DNA of 64,000 nt from Simplicispira suum (GTDB lineage: Bacteria > Pseudomonadota > Gammaproteobacteria > Burkholderiales > Burkholderiaceae_C): positions 3,596,001-3,660,000 of the forward strand of contig NZ_CP027669.1 in NCBI RefSeq assembly GCF_003008595.1. The letters are read 5' to 3'. Of the stretch, positions 49,889-58,261 are shown one piece after another. A program made the translations under genes and the position numbers. The notes under the pieces were generated by a model. That model was not told the DNA's origin and made no database searches. It saw nothing but the letters and a program-made list of their open reading frames with translations. Positions within the stretch are counted from its first letter, which is position 1; every line of letters starts with the position of its first letter.

Positions 49889-50842
49889 TCATGCGATCCA
49901 CCGCGTTGCCAGGAACATGACCACCGGCAGCGTCACCAGCGCCATCACCGTGGAGACCGCGATGCTCGCGGTCACCTCGGCCTCGGCCACGTCGTAGCGC
50001 TGGGCAAACAGAAACACGTTCGCGCCAATGGGCAGCGACGCGGTGACCACCAGCACGGCCAGCGCCGGCCCGCCAAAGCCCAGCGCCATGCCCAGGCTGC
50101 CCAACACCAGTGGAAAACCCAGGGTTTTGACCAAGGCCACGCGCAGCGCCGGCCTGAAGTTCGGCCCCACCTTCGAGAACGCCAGCGTCACGCCCACCAG
50201 CAACAGGGCCAGCGGCCCCAGCGCCTGGCCGAGCAGTTGCAGTGGCTTGTCGACCACGGCGGGCAGCACAAGACCGGTCTGCGCAAACAGCAGGCCGACG
50301 ATGATGGGCAAGGGAACCGGGTGCAGAATGCCGTTTTTGACCGCCTGCAGTACCGTGCGCAGCATGTGCGGTTTGGGCTGGCCCGGCGTGTTGGCGCGCT
50401 CGCGCGCCGCAGCCAGTTCAAACACCACAGTGGCGCCCGTCAGCAGCACCAGTGCGTGCACCGAGATCAGGGTGAACAGCGTCACCAGTCCGGCCTCGCC
50501 GAAGGCCAGGCCGATCAGCGGCACACCAATCATCAGACTGTTGCCAAAAATGTAGGCCAGCGCCCGCGCCGCCGCCAGCGTGGTGAAGCCCTGCAGCGCC
50601 AGCGTGGCGGCAAAAACCAGGGCGGCGGCCGCGAAGTAAATACCGACCGGGCCAAAATCCAGCGCTTCAATGTGCACCGTGCTCATGGTGCGAAACAGCA
50701 GTGCCGGCGCCAGCACCATGAAGACGAGGTTGGAGAGGTCTTTCACCGAGGCGGCGCGGATCCATTCCAGGCGCGCAGCCAGAAAGCCGATGGCAATGAA
50801 CAGGACGACCGGGACCAGAGAGGTGAAGACAGGAGAGTTCAA
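49889..50842 (-). CDS. AEC family transporter (auxin efflux carrier type)
   Basis: This 317-residue membrane protein has about ten helices in two inverted halves. It starts MNSPVFTSLVPVVLFIAIGF, with FGNSLMIGVPLIGLAFGEAG in helix 4 (the broken helix region) and SLPIGANVFLFAQRYDVAEA near the end, both AEC signatures. It probably exports organic acids or related metabolites. Converges with the SDR. Confidence 0.88.
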   Translation of the reverse strand: MNSPVFTSLVPVVLFIAIGFLAARLEWIRAASVKDLSNLVFMVLAPALLFRTMSTVHIEALDFGPVGIYFAAAALVFAATLALQGFTTLAAARALAYIFGNSLMIGVPLIGLAFGEAGLVTLFTLISVHALVLLTGATVVFELAAARERANTPGQPKPHMLRTVLQAVKNGILHPVPLPIIVGLLFAQTGLVLPAVVDKPLQLLGQALGPLALLLVGVTLAFSKVGPNFRPALRVALVKTLGFPLVLGSLGMALGFGGPALAVLVVTASLPIGANVFLFAQRYDVAEAEVTASIAVSTVMALVTLPVVMFLATRWIA

Positions 50843-50852
50843 GGCGTAACTA

Positions 50853-50913
50853 TGTTTTTGATAGCTGAAAGCGCTTGTATATAGAGCGCTGGCTCCCCAT
50901 TTTCATCGAAATC
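50853..50913 (+). repeat. Interspersed repeat, copy 3
   Basis: TTTTTGATAGCTGAAAGCGC ... ATAGAGCGCTGGCTCC and a T-rich end, directly upstream of the AEC gene start. Confidence 0.65.
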
Positions 50914-51015
50914 TGGAAACCAGATGCCACGCACGCCTGCCACTGCGCCCGCGCTGATGAGATGCGTCTGGTCCAGAAGGGCGTACGACCAAGGCGCCCG
51001 GCGCAATATGGTCCT

Positions 51016-51984
51016 TCAAACCGCCACCGGCGCCACCTCAATCCGGTTCCGGCCATTTCGCTTGGCCGCATACAGTTGCTGATCCACCGCTTCGATGAAG
51101 TCGGAAGGCAGCAGGTGCGACCTGGGCACCACGGTCCCGACACCGATGCTGACGGTGAGCCGCTGCCCATGCGGTGACTGCGCGTGGGCGATGGCCTGCT
51201 TCTTGATCAGCCGCTCGCAGCGCTGGGCCACTTTCAGCGCCACGGTGGCATCGGCCTGAGGCAACAGAACGACAAATTCTTCCCCGCCGAAACGCGCCAC
51301 CAGGTCGCGTGGGCCATCCAGGGCAAGATTCAGCGTTTGGGCAATATCGGTCAGGCATCGGTCGCCCTTGATATGTCCGTAGAGATCGTTGTATTGCTTG
51401 AAAAAGTCGATATCGAACATCAGGACGGACAGCGGCTGGCCGTTGTTGCGTGCGCTCTCCCATTCCAGCTCGAGGCTCGCATTGAATCGGCGCCGGTTGG
51501 CAATGTTGGTCAACCCGTCCTTGAACGACAGCGCCTCCAGCTCCTTTTGCAGTGCAAGCAGTTTCTCTTCGGTCTTTTTCCGTTCGCTGATGTCGAACAT
51601 GAAGCCCACCAGCGCTTCCGGCCCACCCTCTGCATTGCGCACCACGTGCACCACATCGCGTATCCAGACATGGCCATTGTCTTTGGTGAGCGCCCGGTAG
51701 TCGGCTTCGTGGTCCAGCCCGGCCTGCGATTGCGCGACACAGAAATTGAGCACGCCTTCGCGGTCATCCGGGTGCATGCGCGCCGCCCAGTCTTCCACGC
51801 TGATCCAGCTCTCAGGCTGCCAACCCAGCAGCGCTTCGATTTGCGGGCCGATGTAGGTAAACCGCTTGCTGGCCCAATCAATCTTCCACGGAATCGCCTT
51901 GGTCGATTCCAGAAGGGTCCGGTACACCGCGTTGTCGCTGCTGAGGTCGTTCACATCGGCCATGTTCAATTTCTCCGCATTCAA
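51016..51984 (-). CDS. PAS-GGDEF diguanylate cyclase
   Basis: This 322-residue cytosolic protein has a PAS domain (about 20-145; WKIDWASKRFTYIGPQIEAL, a PAC motif near GFMFDISERKK), a linker helix, then a GGDEF domain with LTNIANRRRFNASLELEWE and active site RFGGEEFVVLLPQ. It should make c-di-GMP. The inhibitory site (RxxD five residues before GGEEF) reads GPRD, so feedback inhibition is probably lost. The PAS ligand is unknown. Confidence 0.92.
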   Translation of the reverse strand: MNAEKLNMADVNDLSSDNAVYRTLLESTKAIPWKIDWASKRFTYIGPQIEALLGWQPESWISVEDWAARMHPDDREGVLNFCVAQSQAGLDHEADYRALTKDNGHVWIRDVVHVVRNAEGGPEALVGFMFDISERKKTEEKLLALQKELEALSFKDGLTNIANRRRFNASLELEWESARNNGQPLSVLMFDIDFFKQYNDLYGHIKGDRCLTDIAQTLNLALDGPRDLVARFGGEEFVVLLPQADATVALKVAQRCERLIKKQAIAHAQSPHGQRLTVSIGVGTVVPRSHLLPSDFIEAVDQQLYAAKRNGRNRIEVAPVAV

Positions 51985-52293
51985 TATGGGTGCAACACCA
52001 ACCCCAGGACCGGGGATGTGAAGACGAGAGAGTTCAAGCTAGGCGGGTTATTGCTTGTGCAACAAGATCCGGAACACGCAACGCACCGGACTCAAAAAAC
52101 TATGCATTTGATAGCAATATGCGCCCATACACCAAGCGCTGGAGGCCTATTTTTATATAAAACATCGAATCAAGGTGATGTGACCGATGCTTCCGCGCAG
52201 CACCCGCCTTGTGCCCTGTCCATCAGTCGTCCATCGATGGCCGGGGCAAGCAACACCGCTCAGACCCAGCAGCTGCGAGGACGATGCCCTCTT
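51985..52293. other. Intergenic region with interspersed repeat
   Basis: About 310 bp upstream of the diguanylate cyclase and downstream of a membrane protein gene. It holds repeat copy 4 and probably the cyclase promoter; no gene is supported. Confidence 0.5.
52105..52160 (+). repeat. Interspersed repeat, copy 4
   Basis: CATTTGATAGCAATATGCGC ... CCAAGCGCTGGAGGCCTATT, the copy closest to the presumed consensus. Confidence 0.65.
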
Positions 52294-52965
52294 TCACGGT
52301 TCCTGCCACTGCACAGGCAGGTTTTTGATATCGCTGTCGGTCCAGGCGGTCACGTTGGCCGTGATGAGGCTGCCATTGGCGCCACGGCTTTTGCTGACGG
52401 AGCGAACGTGCAGCTTGTAGTCTGGCGTGACCCGCTGCGCTGCCAGCATCCGCGCATTGGCTGCTGCTTCGCCGCTGCGAAGCACCGCCACCACCACGCC
52501 CACGCCGACCACCAGCGCCACACCCACAAGCGCTGGCGTCGCCATGCTCCAGGGCCGGAGGTTGCGGGCAGAGCGGGCGGCGCGCACCGGCTCGCGCCCG
52601 AGCTGCCACGCCAGCCAACCCAGCAGTGCCAGTGCCAGCACGGCCAGCCCCACAGCAACTGGCTCAGGCCCCATGCCCAGGCGCAGCTGGGCAAACGTCA
52701 GGCTGAAGGGCTGCAGAAAGGGAGAAACAAACACGGTGGCAAGCAGCGCCGCCAACAACCACACCGCCAGCCAGCGCACCACCAGTGCGGCCTGCAAGCT
52801 GCCCCGCATCAAAAAGACACCGACCACGACACCGAAGAGGTTCAAACCCGATACATAAGCCAGCCCCTGGACGAAGCTGTACGTCAGCGCAGCCAGGTCC
52901 AGCAAACCGGCGACCAACAAAACGATGCCGGCGTGCCGGAGTATGGGAAGGTGTTTTGTGTCCAT
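52294..52965 (-). CDS. Membrane protein of unknown function with C-terminal soluble domain
   Basis: This 223-residue protein starts MDTKHLPILRHAGIVLLVAG and has about four to five helices, the last (ALVGVALVVGVGVVVAVLRS) followed by a 55-residue soluble tail (LAAQRVTPDYKLHVRSVSKS ... TDSDIKNLPVQWQEP). No family is recognised. It lies downstream of the patatin-like gene on the same strand. Confidence 0.65.
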   Translation of the reverse strand: MDTKHLPILRHAGIVLLVAGLLDLAALTYSFVQGLAYVSGLNLFGVVVGVFLMRGSLQAALVVRWLAVWLLAALLATVFVSPFLQPFSLTFAQLRLGMGPEPVAVGLAVLALALLGWLAWQLGREPVRAARSARNLRPWSMATPALVGVALVVGVGVVVAVLRSGEAAANARMLAAQRVTPDYKLHVRSVSKSRGANGSLITANVTAWTDSDIKNLPVQWQEP

Positions 52966-53061
52966 AAGGTCTACGCGTTCGTGGCATGCCCAGCGACAAG
53001 CCAGGCGAGAAATTGCGCTGGCCTGGGTTTGACGGCGAGAAATCCCTGCAGCTACAGCCTG

Positions 53062-54117
53062 TTACGGATTGGAACACGAGTCGTCCAACCCCACCAGTCC
53101 GCCGAACTTCTTCAGACGGGAGCGGCTCTCCAAGCAGGCCTTGCGCGCAGCCTCCGCAGCTTTTTCCTTTGCCAGACGCGCAGCCTGTGCGCGTTCGCCC
53201 TGCCAATGCGCCACCCGCGCTCGGATCTGCGGCATGGCCGCCAGCGCGGCCTTTTCGCCCTCGACGATGGCTGCCGCCCGCTGGCTGAAATCCACCGGGC
53301 CCAGGTCGAGCACCTTGGGGCGGATGATCACGTCGGCCCGCGCCAGCTCGGCCTGCCCCAGCTTCTGGCCCATGATGGCAATCGACTGGTTGAGCGTGCC
53401 CAGCATGTCGCCCGGCGCCTTGCCACTGGCCTTGCTGGAAATGTCCACGGCAATCACCACATCGGCCCCCAGCTGGCGCGCCGCATCCACCGGCACCGGG
53501 CTGACCACGCCGCCGTCCACATAGTGGAATTTGCCAATGCTGACCGGCTGGAACACGCCCGGAACGCTGCTCGACGCCCGCACCGCCTGCCCCGTGTTGC
53601 CGCGCGAGAACGCCGTGCGCTCGCCGTCTTCCAGCCGCGTGGCCACGGCCACAAAAGGCTTGGCCAGTTGCTCCATGGGCTTGCGGTGCACCTGCTCGTT
53701 CACGTAATCCTCCAGCTTCTGGCCCAGCACCAGCCCGCCAGAGGACCATTGCAAGTCGCGGATGTTGGCCTCGTCCATGGCGATAGCCTTTTGCTGCAGC
53801 TCAAAGGCATTGATGCCACTGGCGTACAGCGCCCCCACCACACTGCCCGCGCTGGTGCCCGCCACCACGGCCGGCGCAAAGCCATTGGCCTCCAGCATCT
53901 TGATGACGCCGACATGCGCGAACCCCTTGGCCGCGCCGCCACCGAGGGCGATGCCAATCTTGATCGGGGGTGCCGCAGGCGAGGTTCCCGTGACCTCCGG
54001 GACGGCGGCTGGTGGACTGGTCGGGGTGCTGCTGCAGGCGGCCAGGGTGGCCAGGAGCAGAGACGTGAGCGGGCGCGAAAAGTGCGTCAGGCGGGTGCAG
54101 GGAAATCGGTTTGTCAT
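53062..54117 (-). CDS. Patatin-like phospholipase, lipoprotein
   Basis: This 351-residue protein has a signal peptide with lipobox LAA-C28. The catalytic site is complete: oxyanion loop GGGAAKG (59-65), nucleophile S89 in GTSAGS and Asp201 in DGG. It is a RssA/NTE-like serine hydrolase tethered to a membrane in the periplasm. A helical Ala/Lys/Arg-rich C-terminus (ARVAHWQGERAQAARLAKEK) is present. Confidence 0.9.
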   Translation of the reverse strand: MTNRFPCTRLTHFSRPLTSLLLATLAACSSTPTSPPAAVPEVTGTSPAAPPIKIGIALGGGAAKGFAHVGVIKMLEANGFAPAVVAGTSAGSVVGALYASGINAFELQQKAIAMDEANIRDLQWSSGGLVLGQKLEDYVNEQVHRKPMEQLAKPFVAVATRLEDGERTAFSRGNTGQAVRASSSVPGVFQPVSIGKFHYVDGGVVSPVPVDAARQLGADVVIAVDISSKASGKAPGDMLGTLNQSIAIMGQKLGQAELARADVIIRPKVLDLGPVDFSQRAAAIVEGEKAALAAMPQIRARVAHWQGERAQAARLAKEKAAEAARKACLESRSRLKKFGGLVGLDDSCSNP

Positions 54118-54170
54118 TGAATCGGGTGTGGTGCGTCAGCCTCTTGGCTGACGCAGGAGCGAGCTACAGC

Positions 54171-54464
54171 TTATTGCCGGACCGGCGTCAGGGAGAGCTT
54201 GAACCCCATGGCGTGCAGCACCTTGAACAGAGTATCGGAGCTGGGCGCACGTTCCCCAGACAAGCTCTTGTAGAGACTTTCGCGCGACAGGCCAGTGTCA
54301 CGCGCCAATTGGCTCATGCCGCGCGCCTTGGCAATATCACCCAGGGCGGCGGCCAGCAGCGCCGGGTCGCCGTCTTCCAGCACCTGGCGCAGGTACTCGG
54401 CCACATCCTCCTCGTCACCGAGGTAGTTAGCCATGTCAAAGGGCCGGGTCTTGATTTTGTTCAT
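54171..54464 (-). CDS. HigA-like antitoxin (HTH)
   Basis: This 97-residue protein starts MNKIKTRPFDMANYLGDEED and has an HTH near the end (SQLARDTGLSRESLYKSLSG) followed by TLFKVLHAMGFKLSLTPV, the typical layout of addiction-module antitoxins of the HI1420 type. It overlaps the toxin gene by 29 bp, with the toxin first. It should bind the toxin and the shared promoter. Confidence 0.87.
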   Translation of the reverse strand: MNKIKTRPFDMANYLGDEEDVAEYLRQVLEDGDPALLAAALGDIAKARGMSQLARDTGLSRESLYKSLSGERAPSSDTLFKVLHAMGFKLSLTPVRQ

Positions 54465-54756
54465 TCTGGAACTCCAGAGCCAAGGCCTTGGCCCGTTCAA
54501 TGTCGCGCTCCTGGGTGGATTTTTCGCCACCTCCGAGCATCAGGATGAGGGTCGTTCCCTGCATCACGTAGTACATGCGCCAGCCCGGCCCAAAGGTTTC
54601 ACGCATCTCCCAGACGTTGTCCCCCACACCTTTGTGGTCCCCGAGATTGCCCAGGGCTGCTTTGCGCAGCCGAACCTGCAGCCGCATGCGGGTGGTGCGA
54701 TCTTTAAGGCCACCCAGCCACCGCGCGAAGGCTTCGGTTTCGATGACGCTGTACAT
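54436..54756 (-). CDS. RelE/HigB-like toxin (phage-derived Gp49-like / HI1419 type)
   Basis: This 106-residue protein starts MYSVIETEAFARWLGGLKDR and has the family core RMRLQVRLRKAALGNLGDHK and ETFGPGWRMYYVMQGTTLIL, with LGGGEKSTQERDIERAKALA at the end. Members cleave mRNA at the ribosome. Paired with the HigA-like gene downstream. Confidence 0.88.
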   Translation of the reverse strand: MYSVIETEAFARWLGGLKDRTTRMRLQVRLRKAALGNLGDHKGVGDNVWEMRETFGPGWRMYYVMQGTTLILMLGGGEKSTQERDIERAKALALEFQNEQNQDPAL

Positions 54757-54906
54757 GGATGAATTGTAGCCGCGCGGCTACAACCTGCAAGCCGAGAACC
54801 GATGCACAAGCGAGGATCCTTACGATGTTGAACGGGTGATGGCGCAAAGCGATTTGGAAGTGGCGAGAACCGCGCAACCAAAGCCGAAGAAAGCTCAAAT
54901 AAGTCA

Positions 54907-54960
54907 GTTTTGATAGCTCCCAGCGCCCGCCCAATAAGCGATAGAGCCCAATTTCCCCCA
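54907..54960 (+). repeat. Interspersed repeat, copy 5
   Basis: GTTTTGATAGCTCCCAGCGC ... ATAAGCGATAGAGCCCAATT, between the toxin gene and msrA. Confidence 0.6.
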
Positions 54961-54971
54961 AAAATCTCGCC

Positions 54972-55547
54972 TCACCCATCCTTCAAGAACTGCACAAACG
55001 TCTTGCGAAACTTCGCCACCTTCGGCCCCACGACTGCGGCACAGTATCCCTGGTTGGGGTTTCGCGCGTAGTAGTCGTCGTGGTAGGCCTCGGCGGCGCT
55101 CCAGTTGGAAAGCGGAGCGACTTCGGTGGTGATCGGCGCGTCATAAACGCCCTCCTCCGCCATTTCCTTGATCATCTGGCGGGCCAGTTCGCCCTGGGCC
55201 TCGGTGTCGTAATAGATACCGCTGCGGTACTGCGTCCCGACATCATTGCCCTGGCGATTGAGCTGCGACGGATCGTGCGTGGCGAAGAAGATTTCCAAAA
55301 TCTCGCGCAAGCTGATGACCGTTTCGTCAAACTGCAGGCGCACCACTTCGGCGTGGCCGGTGTGGCCGGTGCACACCTGCTCGTACGTGGGATTTTGCGC
55401 GTGGCCGTTGGAATAGCCGCTTTGCACGGCGGTCACGCCGCGCACGCGGTCAAAAACGGCCTCGGTGCACCAAAAGCAGCCTCCGGCCAGGGTGATGGTC
55501 GACGTTCCGGCGGTGGTGGAACCGGGTTGGTTGTCTGGGTGGTCCAT
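54972..55547 (-). CDS. msrA: Peptide methionine sulfoxide reductase A
   Basis: This 191-residue enzyme has catalytic C24 in GGCFWCTEAVFDRV, with YSNGHAQNPTYEQVCTGHTG and the late YCAAVVGPKVAKFRKTF. It repairs oxidised methionine S-epimers. It is followed on the same strand, upstream, by the FmdE-domain gene. Confidence 0.94.
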   Translation of the reverse strand: MDHPDNQPGSTTAGTSTITLAGGCFWCTEAVFDRVRGVTAVQSGYSNGHAQNPTYEQVCTGHTGHAEVVRLQFDETVISLREILEIFFATHDPSQLNRQGNDVGTQYRSGIYYDTEAQGELARQMIKEMAEEGVYDAPITTEVAPLSNWSAAEAYHDDYYARNPNQGYCAAVVGPKVAKFRKTFVQFLKDG

Positions 55548-55578
55548 TGCGTCAATCTCCTTGATATGCGTTGTGGGT

Positions 55579-56223
55579 TCACCGGGCGGGATGCCAGTCG
55601 CTCACCCACACCAGCGCCGGGTTGTCGGCATGGTCCACCAGCATGCGTCGCACCCGTTCTTGCCAAAGCTGGCCAAAGCGCTCCAGCTCTGTGCTGTTCG
55701 CCTGCTCGGAAAATGCCTTGGCGACCAGCGGCCGCATCTCCTCGGGCCAGGGGACGATGGCGCTGTCGTGGTGCACCGTGACGGCCTTTCCCGTGTCGCG
55801 GCGGCGCATGCCCAGAACGCCGTCGACGTCGGCACCAAAAGCCAGCAGGTTCTTTCGTGCGAACAGGCCCAGGCTGCCAGCACCGGGAAATCCCGTCTCG
55901 CCAGCGGCGCCAGTCACCAGTTGCACCACCGATGAGATGACGCCCGTCACGCCACTGCCAGGCGCACCATGCATGAAGACCTCGACATCGCCGCGCACGG
56001 GCGTCTCGTCCCCATACAGTGCGCGCAGACCGTGCAGGGCCATGAGGTAGGCGCCGGCGACGGTGGGGCAGGAATGGCCTGACAAGCGCACCACGTCGGT
56101 GTAGCTGTACTGGATGAGCCCGTCTTTGGCTGCGCCCAGAAACTGGGCGAGCGGGTCGCGCAGCGTGATCACGGGCGCCCTTGCGTAAAACTCCGGAAAA
56201 CCCTGGTCTCGTGCTTCGGTCAT
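55579..56223 (-). CDS. FmdE-domain protein
   Basis: This 214-residue protein has the FmdE core VRLSGHSCPTVAGAYLMALH with a metal-binding His-Ser-Cys, then VEVFMHGAPGSGVTGVISSV and RRRDTGKAVTVHHDSAIVP. FmdE proteins are linked to molybdenum or tungsten enzymes such as formylmethanofuran dehydrogenase; a role in this organism is unknown. Start 56223 is preferred since the family begins near there; it is divergent from the TetR gene. Confidence 0.8.
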   Translation of the reverse strand: MTEARDQGFPEFYARAPVITLRDPLAQFLGAAKDGLIQYSYTDVVRLSGHSCPTVAGAYLMALHGLRALYGDETPVRGDVEVFMHGAPGSGVTGVISSVVQLVTGAAGETGFPGAGSLGLFARKNLLAFGADVDGVLGMRRRDTGKAVTVHHDSAIVPWPEEMRPLVAKAFSEQANSTELERFGQLWQERVRRMLVDHADNPALVWVSDWHPAR

Positions 56224-56348
56224 GTTGCCTTTCCATTCTGTGGATGCGGAGTGCCGTTCCCGAATCGTAAACACTTCCGCCGACCTGCCCGCAATGGGGC
56301 TATTGCCCGCAAGCGGCATGATTGACCCTCGCGGGCGGCTTTGTTATA

Positions 56349-56370
56349 TTACTAACCAGTCAGTCAGTAA
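56349..56370. promoter_or_regulatory. TetR operator of the RND efflux operon
   Basis: A palindromic stretch, TTACTAACCAG followed by TCAGTCAGTAA, lies 7 bp before the GTG start of the TetR gene. Arms TTACT/AGTAA match perfectly with a nearly symmetric centre (AC/GT). Confidence 0.7.
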
Positions 56371-56377
56371 ACAAATC

Positions 56378-57055
56378 GTGCCTACGCCCCTTCCCCTCTC
56401 CCCGCCAGTCCCCAAGCGCGAGCGCCGCAAGGAAGCACGCCCTGGCGAACTGCTGGAGGCTGCGCTCGACTTGTTTGTGGAAAAAGGCTACGCCGCCACC
56501 CGGGTGGAGGAAGTGGCGGCGCGGGCGGGTGTCTCCAAGGGCACCCTGTTTTTGTACTTCCCCAGCAAGGAAGATCTATTCAAGGCCGTGGTGCGCGAGA
56601 GCATCGTGGGGCGCTTTGCCGAATGGTCCACGCAAATGGACGAGTTCGCCGGCAGCACGGGTGAGATGTTGCGCGCCTGCTATCAGGCCTGGTGGGAACG
56701 CATTGGCAGCACGCGTGCCTCAGGCATCACCAAGCTGATGCTGTGCGAGGCGGGCAATTTCCCCGAGATCGCCCAGTTTTACCAGCGCGAAGTCATTGAA
56801 CCGGCGCAGCAACTGATTCACCGGGTGCTGGCGCGCGGCATGGCCACAGGCGAGTTTCGCGCGGTCGACCCGGTGTATGCGGTGCACGCCGTGATTGCAC
56901 CGCTGATGTTCCTGATGCTCACCAAGCATTCCATGGGTGCCTGCGTGCCCAATGCAGATGATTTTGATCCCCAGGCCTTTATCGACCACCAGATCGACAG
57001 CCTGCTCTACGGTCTGTGCGCGCGACCAGCGCCGGCTGTCCCAGTTTCTCTTTAG
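56378..57055 (+). CDS. TetR/AcrR family repressor of the RND efflux operon
   Basis: This 225-residue protein uses a GTG start at 56378, just after the operator; longer in-frame starts would translate the operator. HTH is VEEVAARAGVSKGTLFLYFP, and the C-terminal part (TetR_C-like) contains ITKLMLCEAGNFPEIAQFYQ. It heads the operon with adaptor and RND pump and is probably induced by a pump substrate. Confidence 0.87.
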   Translation: MPTPLPLSPPVPKRERRKEARPGELLEAALDLFVEKGYAATRVEEVAARAGVSKGTLFLYFPSKEDLFKAVVRESIVGRFAEWSTQMDEFAGSTGEMLRACYQAWWERIGSTRASGITKLMLCEAGNFPEIAQFYQREVIEPAQQLIHRVLARGMATGEFRAVDPVYAVHAVIAPLMFLMLTKHSMGACVPNADDFDPQAFIDHQIDSLLYGLCARPAPAVPVSL

Positions 57056-57066
57056 CGCTCACACCC

Positions 57067-58245
57067 ATGAAACGTTGGATTCCCTGGATAGCCGTGGCTA
57101 TCGTCGTCGCGGTGGTCGCAGCGGGCGCCTTGCGGGCGATTGCGGCGCGCAAGGCGCAGCAGCAAACTGCGAGCAGCGCGCGCGTTGAGCGCGTGGTCAT
57201 GGACATCGCCCCCGGCGAAGTCATTGAACTGCACGCGCGCACGCTGACACTGGGAATTCCCATCTCGGGTGCCGTGCGCGCCGTGCAGTCGGCCACCATC
57301 AAGGCGCGGGTCGCCGGGGAGCTGCAGGGATTGACCGTGCGCGAAGGCGACCGCGTGCAGGCCGGTCAGGTGGTGGCACGCATAGACACCACCGAAACCC
57401 AGGCGCGCGTGCGCCAGGCCCAGCAGCAGGCCGATGCGGCCAGGGCGCAGGTGGCGATCAGCCAGAAACAGTTCGACAACAACCAGGCGCTGGTGGCTCA
57501 AGGTTTCATTTCAAAAACGGCGCTGGAGACCTCACAGGCCAGCCTCAACGCGGCCCAAGCAACCTACCAGGCTGCGGTGGCGGGTGCCGACGTGGCGCGC
57601 AAGTCGCTGGCCGACACGGTGCTCAGGAGCCCGATTGACGGCATGGTGGCGCAGCGCCTGGTGCAGAACGGCGAACGCGTCGGCGTGGAGGCACGCATTC
57701 TGGAAGTGGTCGACCTCTCACACCTGGAAGTCGAAGCCCTGGTGCCCGCCGCAGACGCCACCCAGGTGCGCGTGGGCCAGACTGCCACACTGGCGCTGGA
57801 AGGCACGCAGCAAAAGTTGCAGGCACGCGTGGTGCGCATCAGCCCCAGTGCGCAAGCGGGCTCGCGCGCGGTGCCGGTGTACCTCGCCATAGACAACGCG
57901 GGCGCCCTGCCCGGCCTGCGGCAAGGGGTCTTTGTGCAGGGCGCCATTGCATCGGGCACCGAGCAGGCGCTTGCCGTGCCGCTGGACGCCGTGCGCACCG
58001 ACCAGGCCGAGCCCTACGTGCAAGTTGCGCAAGGTGGGCAGGTGGCGCATCGCACCGTGCAGACGGGCAAGCGCGTGGCCATCGATGGCGTGGCCTGGGT
58101 GGCAATTCAAGGAGTTCCCGAAGGCAGCAAGGTTCTGACGGCGCGCGTGGGCGCCCTGCCTGCGGGCACGGCGCTCAAGCTCCCGGCCAATGCCCCCGCC
58201 GCAGCCGCCAGCGCGCCTGCGCCCACGGCCTCGTCCACCCGCTGA
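57067..58245 (+). CDS. RND efflux periplasmic adaptor
   Basis: This 392-residue protein has an N-terminal membrane helix (MKRWIPWIAVAIVVAVVAAG), lipoyl halves (TIKARVAGELQGLTVREGDR, VLRSPIDGMVAQRLVQNGER), a coiled coil (about 120-185) and an Ala/Pro/Ser-rich C-terminal tail. It links the RND pump to an outer membrane factor. Start 57067 gives the helix directly. Confidence 0.9.
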   Translation: MKRWIPWIAVAIVVAVVAAGALRAIAARKAQQQTASSARVERVVMDIAPGEVIELHARTLTLGIPISGAVRAVQSATIKARVAGELQGLTVREGDRVQAGQVVARIDTTETQARVRQAQQQADAARAQVAISQKQFDNNQALVAQGFISKTALETSQASLNAAQATYQAAVAGADVARKSLADTVLRSPIDGMVAQRLVQNGERVGVEARILEVVDLSHLEVEALVPAADATQVRVGQTATLALEGTQQKLQARVVRISPSAQAGSRAVPVYLAIDNAGALPGLRQGVFVQGAIASGTEQALAVPLDAVRTDQAEPYVQVAQGGQVAHRTVQTGKRVAIDGVAWVAIQGVPEGSKVLTARVGALPAGTALKLPANAPAAAASAPAPTASSTR

Positions 58246-58261
58246 ACGCAGGCCCGCCGCC

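Noticed and set aside
51184..54120. 978-residue plus-strand frame
   Set aside because: It is antisense to the diguanylate cyclase, a membrane protein and the patatin-like gene; composition is Gln/His/Arg-rich as expected for a shadow.
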